Assembly (NCBI GenBank): GCA_900317795.1
Contig: ONIF01000035.1
Location: 1-11,544, forward strand
DNA: 11,544 nucleotides
Source of the DNA: an uncultured Eubacteriales bacterium
Lineage (GTDB): Bacteria > Bacillota > Clostridia > Oscillospirales > Acutalibacteraceae
Reading direction: 5' to 3'
The notes beneath the pieces are model-generated. The model worked only from the letters and a program-made list of their open reading frames with translations. It was not told where the DNA came from and did not search any database. How positions within the stretch are numbered: position 1 is the stretch's first letter; the number at the start of each line of letters is the position of its first letter. Made by a program: the position numbers and the translations under genes. Positions 7,850 through 11,544 of the stretch are shown here, one piece after another.

Positions 7850-10800
7850 AATGAAATTTACCCCCGCTCAGCAAGACGCTATCAATGCAGAGGGCGGTTC
7901 TGTTATCGTTTCCGCTGCCGCAGGCTCGGGCAAAACAAGAGTCCTTGTTCAGCGTGTCATTAAAATGCTTACCCGTAAGGAAAATCGCATTGATGCCGAC
8001 AGGCTGCTTATCGTTACTTTCACCAATGCCGCTGCAGACGAAATGAAAAAAAGAATTAACTCCGAAATTGAAAAGTGTATCAAGCAATCCCCCGAAGATA
8101 CATTCCTCCGTCGTCAGCAAATTTTACTTATGAATGCCGATATTTGCACCATTCACAGCTTTTGCAGCAGGCTTATTAAAGAAAACTTCTTTTCCCTTGA
8201 CATCAGCCAGGATTTCAGAATTGCATCGGATACCGAACTTGCTGTTATAAAATACCGCATTATGTCCGATATTATCGAACAGAAATATGCGGAAAACAAA
8301 AACAGCTTTGCCCTTTTAAGTGCCATTTTCTCGGGCAGCAAAAGCGACAATAAGCTTGAAAATACTCTGCTTGAGATATACAAAAAATGCAGTTCTCACC
8401 CCGACATGAATCAATGGATAGACCGTGCAGCCGAATTCTATAACCCCGATATTCCTCTTTCCGAAACCATTTTTGCAAAAATCGCCTTTTCCTCCCTTGA
8501 AAAATCCCTTAAATATTTCAACATGATGCTCGACACTGCCGAAAAAATCATTTCGGACAATTCAGACGCTTTCTGCACGGGCAAGGAAACCAGCGGTGAA
8601 AATAAATTCAATGCCCTTGACCTCTTTGTCAAGAAACTTGAAACACTCTATTCGCAAAAAAACTGGAATGATATTTCCTTGTTGATTTCCTCTTTCAAGA
8701 AAACCAAATACCTCCCTCCAAAAAGTAAAAAATACCCTGTTTCAGCGGAGGAACTCCAAACTTTAAAAATCTGTTTCAATACCATTGACGACGAAATTCA
8801 GAAAAAACTCCTGCCTGTTTTCGGCATTTCCGAAGATGTCTATCAAAACGACACGCAACAGGTTTATCCCGCTGTCTGCTGTATGTGCGGTATTATCAAG
8901 GAATTTTCTCAGAAATTCTTTGAAAAGAAAAAAGAAAAAAATATCCTTGATTTCTCCGACCTCGAACACCTTGCATTGAAACTCCTTAAAAACCCCTCCT
9001 CCGATAAAAAAAGCGATTTTGCAGAGAGTATCTCTCAAAAATATGACGCTATTATGATAGATGAATTTCAAGATACCAACGAAATTCAAGACCTTATTTT
9101 CAGATACATCTCCAAAAATGAAACCAATCTCTTTGTCGTAGGCGACGTGAAACAAAGTATTTACCGTTTCAGAGAGGCTATGCCCGAAATCTTCAAGGCA
9201 AGAAGAAAAAATTCCCTTTTATATAAACACGACTCTCCCGAATTTCCTGCCTGCATTATCCTTGACAAGAATTTCAGAAGCCGTGAAAATATTATCGACA
9301 GCGTCAATTTTGTTTTCGGGGCAGTCATGTCCGAATATGTCGGTGAAATCGTCTATGATGACAGTGAAAAACTCTCTGTCGGTGCGGTCTATCCGCCTTA
9401 TGACAATACGGAAACGGAAATTCATCTCCTTGATACAGGCAACAATGATGAAAACATTGATGACGAACAAAACTGCTATGAAAAAGAGGCTCAGTATATT
9501 GCCGAGATGATTAAAAACATGATTAAAAACGGTTTTCAGGTATGCGAAAACGGCTCTATGCGTAAAGCTCAATACAGCGATTTCTGCATTCTTATGCGTG
9601 TTATGAAATCGCATTCCCAAGAGTATGCCGACACCATGAATAATTACGGCATTCCTGCCTATGTCGAACAGCCTTATGACCTCTTTGAATGCTATGAAGT
9701 CAATGCCGTTATCTCTTTCCTTAAAGCCGTTGACAACAGACTGCTTGATATTCCCCTGCTTACTCTGCTTATTCTCCCGATATTCAGCTTTTCACCCGAT
9801 GACCTCGCTTTCCTCAAATCCCACTTCAATGCAAAACATATTTACTCTCAAATACATCTTTGCCTTGAAAATACCGAAGTTTATCCCGACAGCGACGAAC
9901 AGCAATATAAAATCTCCCTGCAAAGCAAATGCAGGGATTTTACGGAAACTATGGACTATTTCAGAACACTTTCCGTCACTTCCAGCATAAGCGAACTTGC
10001 CGAGGCTTTCTTTGAAAAAACAAACTTCCTTTCTATTATAAACGCTATGCCAAACGGCTCTGTCAGACTTAAAAATATAAGACAGTTCATGAGCTTTGTC
10101 AGAGAATATGAAAGCAATTCAAAAAGCGGTCTTTCCGACTTCGTAAGACATATTGACTATCTCGAACAAAGCGGTACAACTATGCCTGCAAGCGATGCCG
10201 AACCCGAAAATGCCGTTAAAATCATCAGCATTCATCATTCAAAGGGACTTGAATTCCCTGTATGTATCATGGCAGGTATGAACATGACGGGAAATAATAT
10301 CCCTCCCGATGTATTCTGTCATAAAAAACTCGGTTTCGGCATGAAAATGACCGAAACGTCATCTATGTTCAAATATAACACCCTCCAAAGAAACGTTATC
10401 AAACAAGTCAGCGACCTCGAAGAACTCAGTGAAACCATGCGTATTTTATACGTCGCTATGACGAGGGCTAAAGAAAAATTGATTGCTGTTATCTCAATAT
10501 CTCCTTCACAGTCAAAAAACTTTGAACAAAAACTTGCCGAAATTGCCTCCCTTGTAAAAATAAACGACGGAAAAATTGATGAACATTGTGTTGAAAATGC
10601 CAAAACGCTCGGCAACTGGGTTCTTATGTGTGCATTCGCCCACCCCGATATGTCACAACTCCGCCATGATGCAGGGGCTGATGATATTATCCCCATTCCC
10701 ACCAAATCAAAATGGAAATATATCAAAGCCTCCTCCGATAACCTCCAAAAAACCGAAATCGCCCAAGCAGAACAGCCCGAAATTCAAATAGATAAAAGCC

Positions 10801-11459
10801 TGCTTGAACTCCTTGAAAGCCGTTTCTCACAAACTTACAAATATCAGTCAAGGGTTGATATTCCCTCAAAAGTGTCCGCTTCAACGCTTGCTCACAATCA
10901 AACCGACAACTCCGAAATCATTCCCGCAAAGCCCTCTTTTGCCTTTACGGGAAATATGACAAGTGCAGAAAAAGGTACTGCTATGCATACTTTCTTACAG
11001 TATGCCGATTTTGCAAGGCTTGCACAAAATCCCATGGAAGAAAAACAACATCTCCTTAATATCAACCGCATTTCAAAAGAACAATTTGCCGTTATCAGCA
11101 AAGCCGATATTAACCGCTTTTTGCAAAGCAAGACGTATCAATTTATCACCTCTGCCGAACGTGTCGAAAAAGAATACCGCTTTACCGTCAACATCTCTGC
11201 AAAGGAAATCGGTGAACCTTTTGAAAAATGCAGCGAACAAGTAATTCTTCAGGGTGCTATGGACTGCCTTGTCATAAACCATGACGGCATTATTATCATT
11301 GATTACAAAACCGACTATGCGAAAGACATCTCCGAACTTAAAATACGCTATCAAAAACAACTTGACCTCTATAAAATCGCTGCACAACAGATTTTTAATA
11401 TCCCCGTCAAAAAGTGCATTATCTATTCCACAAAGCTTGGTCAGGAAATAGAATTATAA
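7842..11459 (+). CDS. addA: ATP-dependent helicase/nuclease subunit A (AddA)
   Basis: This is the motor subunit of AddAB, a superfamily 1A (UvrD/RecB-type) 3'-5' DNA helicase with a C-terminal nuclease. The 1205-residue protein contains all helicase motifs in order: Q motif TPAQQDAI (7-14), Walker A AAAGSGKT (25-32), motif Ia TFTNAAADEM, motif II DEFQDTN (407-413), motif III GDVKQSIYRFR (434-444), motif IV DKNFRSRENI, motif V HHSKGLEFP (798-806) and motif VI YVAMTRAKEK (870-879). The nuclease has H1049, D1141 (QGAMDC), D1154 and K1156 (DYKTD at 1154-1158). With AddB's nuclease the complex can cut both strands. Length is close to B. subtilis AddA (about 1232). The start overlaps addB by eight bases (ATGTCTGA). 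No frameshift or missing catalytic residue is seen, and a terminator-like hairpin follows the stop codon. Confidence 0.98.
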   Translation: MSEMKFTPAQQDAINAEGGSVIVSAAAGSGKTRVLVQRVIKMLTRKENRIDADRLLIVTFTNAAADEMKKRINSEIEKCIKQSPEDTFLRRQQILLMNADICTIHSFCSRLIKENFFSLDISQDFRIASDTELAVIKYRIMSDIIEQKYAENKNSFALLSAIFSGSKSDNKLENTLLEIYKKCSSHPDMNQWIDRAAEFYNPDIPLSETIFAKIAFSSLEKSLKYFNMMLDTAEKIISDNSDAFCTGKETSGENKFNALDLFVKKLETLYSQKNWNDISLLISSFKKTKYLPPKSKKYPVSAEELQTLKICFNTIDDEIQKKLLPVFGISEDVYQNDTQQVYPAVCCMCGIIKEFSQKFFEKKKEKNILDFSDLEHLALKLLKNPSSDKKSDFAESISQKYDAIMIDEFQDTNEIQDLIFRYISKNETNLFVVGDVKQSIYRFREAMPEIFKARRKNSLLYKHDSPEFPACIILDKNFRSRENIIDSVNFVFGAVMSEYVGEIVYDDSEKLSVGAVYPPYDNTETEIHLLDTGNNDENIDDEQNCYEKEAQYIAEMIKNMIKNGFQVCENGSMRKAQYSDFCILMRVMKSHSQEYADTMNNYGIPAYVEQPYDLFECYEVNAVISFLKAVDNRLLDIPLLTLLILPIFSFSPDDLAFLKSHFNAKHIYSQIHLCLENTEVYPDSDEQQYKISLQSKCRDFTETMDYFRTLSVTSSISELAEAFFEKTNFLSIINAMPNGSVRLKNIRQFMSFVREYESNSKSGLSDFVRHIDYLEQSGTTMPASDAEPENAVKIISIHHSKGLEFPVCIMAGMNMTGNNIPPDVFCHKKLGFGMKMTETSSMFKYNTLQRNVIKQVSDLEELSETMRILYVAMTRAKEKLIAVISISPSQSKNFEQKLAEIASLVKINDGKIDEHCVENAKTLGNWVLMCAFAHPDMSQLRHDAGADDIIPIPTKSKWKYIKASSDNLQKTEIAQAEQPEIQIDKSLLELLESRFSQTYKYQSRVDIPSKVSASTLAHNQTDNSEIIPAKPSFAFTGNMTSAEKGTAMHTFLQYADFARLAQNPMEEKQHLLNINRISKEQFAVISKADINRFLQSKTYQFITSAERVEKEYRFTVNISAKEIGEPFEKCSEQVILQGAMDCLVINHDGIIIIDYKTDYAKDISELKIRYQKQLDLYKIAAQQIFNIPVKKCIIYSTKLGQEIEL

Positions 11460-11466
11460 ACATATT

Positions 11467-11524
11467 TCCATGCTGTACGACATACCTATTACAAAAAAGG
11501 AGTTGGACAGCATGGACTTTTTTT
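11467..11524 (+). terminator. Probable intrinsic terminator of the addBA operon
   Basis: TCCATGCTGT (11467-11476) pairs perfectly with ACAGCATGGA (11507-11516). After one A-G mismatch the stem continues inward for four more pairs (11478-11481 with 11502-11505, one of them G-U). The loop is about 20 bases, and seven T residues follow at 11518-11524. The hairpin starts seven bases after the addA stop codon. The long loop is unusual for a terminator, and the 3' arm contains an ATG with a good ribosome binding site, so a leader or attenuator role is an alternative. Confidence 0.7.
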
Positions 11525-11544
11525 CTGCTATTTTTATCGCTCTG
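11512..11544 (+). CDS. Possible start of a further gene, 3'-partial, hydrophobic N-terminus
   Basis: An ATG at 11512 is preceded by AAGGAG (11497-11502) with nine bases between, a good ribosome binding site. The frame reads MDFFSAIFIAL and stays open to the window end. The residues are mostly hydrophobic, as at the start of a membrane segment. Against this, the ATG and the Phe codons coincide with the 3' arm and T tract of the hairpin at 11467-11524, so the frame could be accidental. Only 11 codons are visible and no product can be named. Confidence 0.35.
   Translation, partial: MDFFSAIFIAL

Noticed and set aside
9915..9937. A perfect 7-bp inverted repeat (TCCCTGC / GCAGGGA) with a 9-base loop inside addA, followed by TTTT.
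   Set aside because: It lies in the middle of an intact coding region, the T run is short, and the bases are accounted for by codons. Premature termination here is unlikely without further evidence.

Overview
The window looks like ordinary chromosomal sequence from a low-GC Firmicute, most likely a clostridium. This is inferred from several signs: the AT-rich sequence, the strong GGAGG-type ribosome binding sites, an AddAB recombination nuclease in place of RecBCD, an AGCS-type sodium/amino-acid symporter, and tight same-strand gene packing. I could not check the taxonomy, and a family within the Clostridia cannot be assigned from the sequence alone.

Layout from left to right. (1) At 1-1088 (+) lies the 3' part of a gene for a P-loop ATPase (AAA_28-like) fused to a C-terminal CYTH/triphosphate-tunnel domain; its first few codons are outside the window. 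(2) At 1062-2405 (-) is an AGCS-family sodium:alanine/glycine symporter. It is convergent with gene 1, and their 3' ends overlap by 27 bp. (3) At 2406-2526 is a 121-bp divergent intergenic region with a near-consensus promoter for prfB. (4) At 2527-3660 (+) is prfB, peptide chain release factor 2, as one uninterrupted frame without the usual internal UGA frameshift; an intrinsic terminator follows. (5) From about 3728 to 11524 is one apparent operon. It has an extended -10 promoter, a PPP-family metallophosphoesterase (3765-4478), addB (4496-7849), addA (7842-11459, overlapping addB by 8 bp), and a terminator-like hairpin at 11467-11524. (6) A possible new reading frame begins at 11512 and runs off the window end.

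How the genes work together. AddA and AddB form the helicase-nuclease that processes double-strand DNA ends for RecA-dependent repair. All catalytic motifs and the four iron-sulphur cysteines of AddB are intact, so the complex should be functional. The phosphoesterase shares its transcript, but nothing in the sequence links it to DNA repair. The ATPase-CYTH protein, the symporter and release factor 2 appear to be independent housekeeping or metabolic genes.

I found no tRNA or rRNA gene, CRISPR array, insertion sequence, prophage gene or attachment site. No stretch over 300 bases lacks a gene. I did not find a convincing undescribed system. The points most worth a second look are the ATPase-CYTH fusion, the frameshift-free prfB, the phosphoesterase-addBA operon, and the hairpin that overlaps a possible gene start at the right edge.
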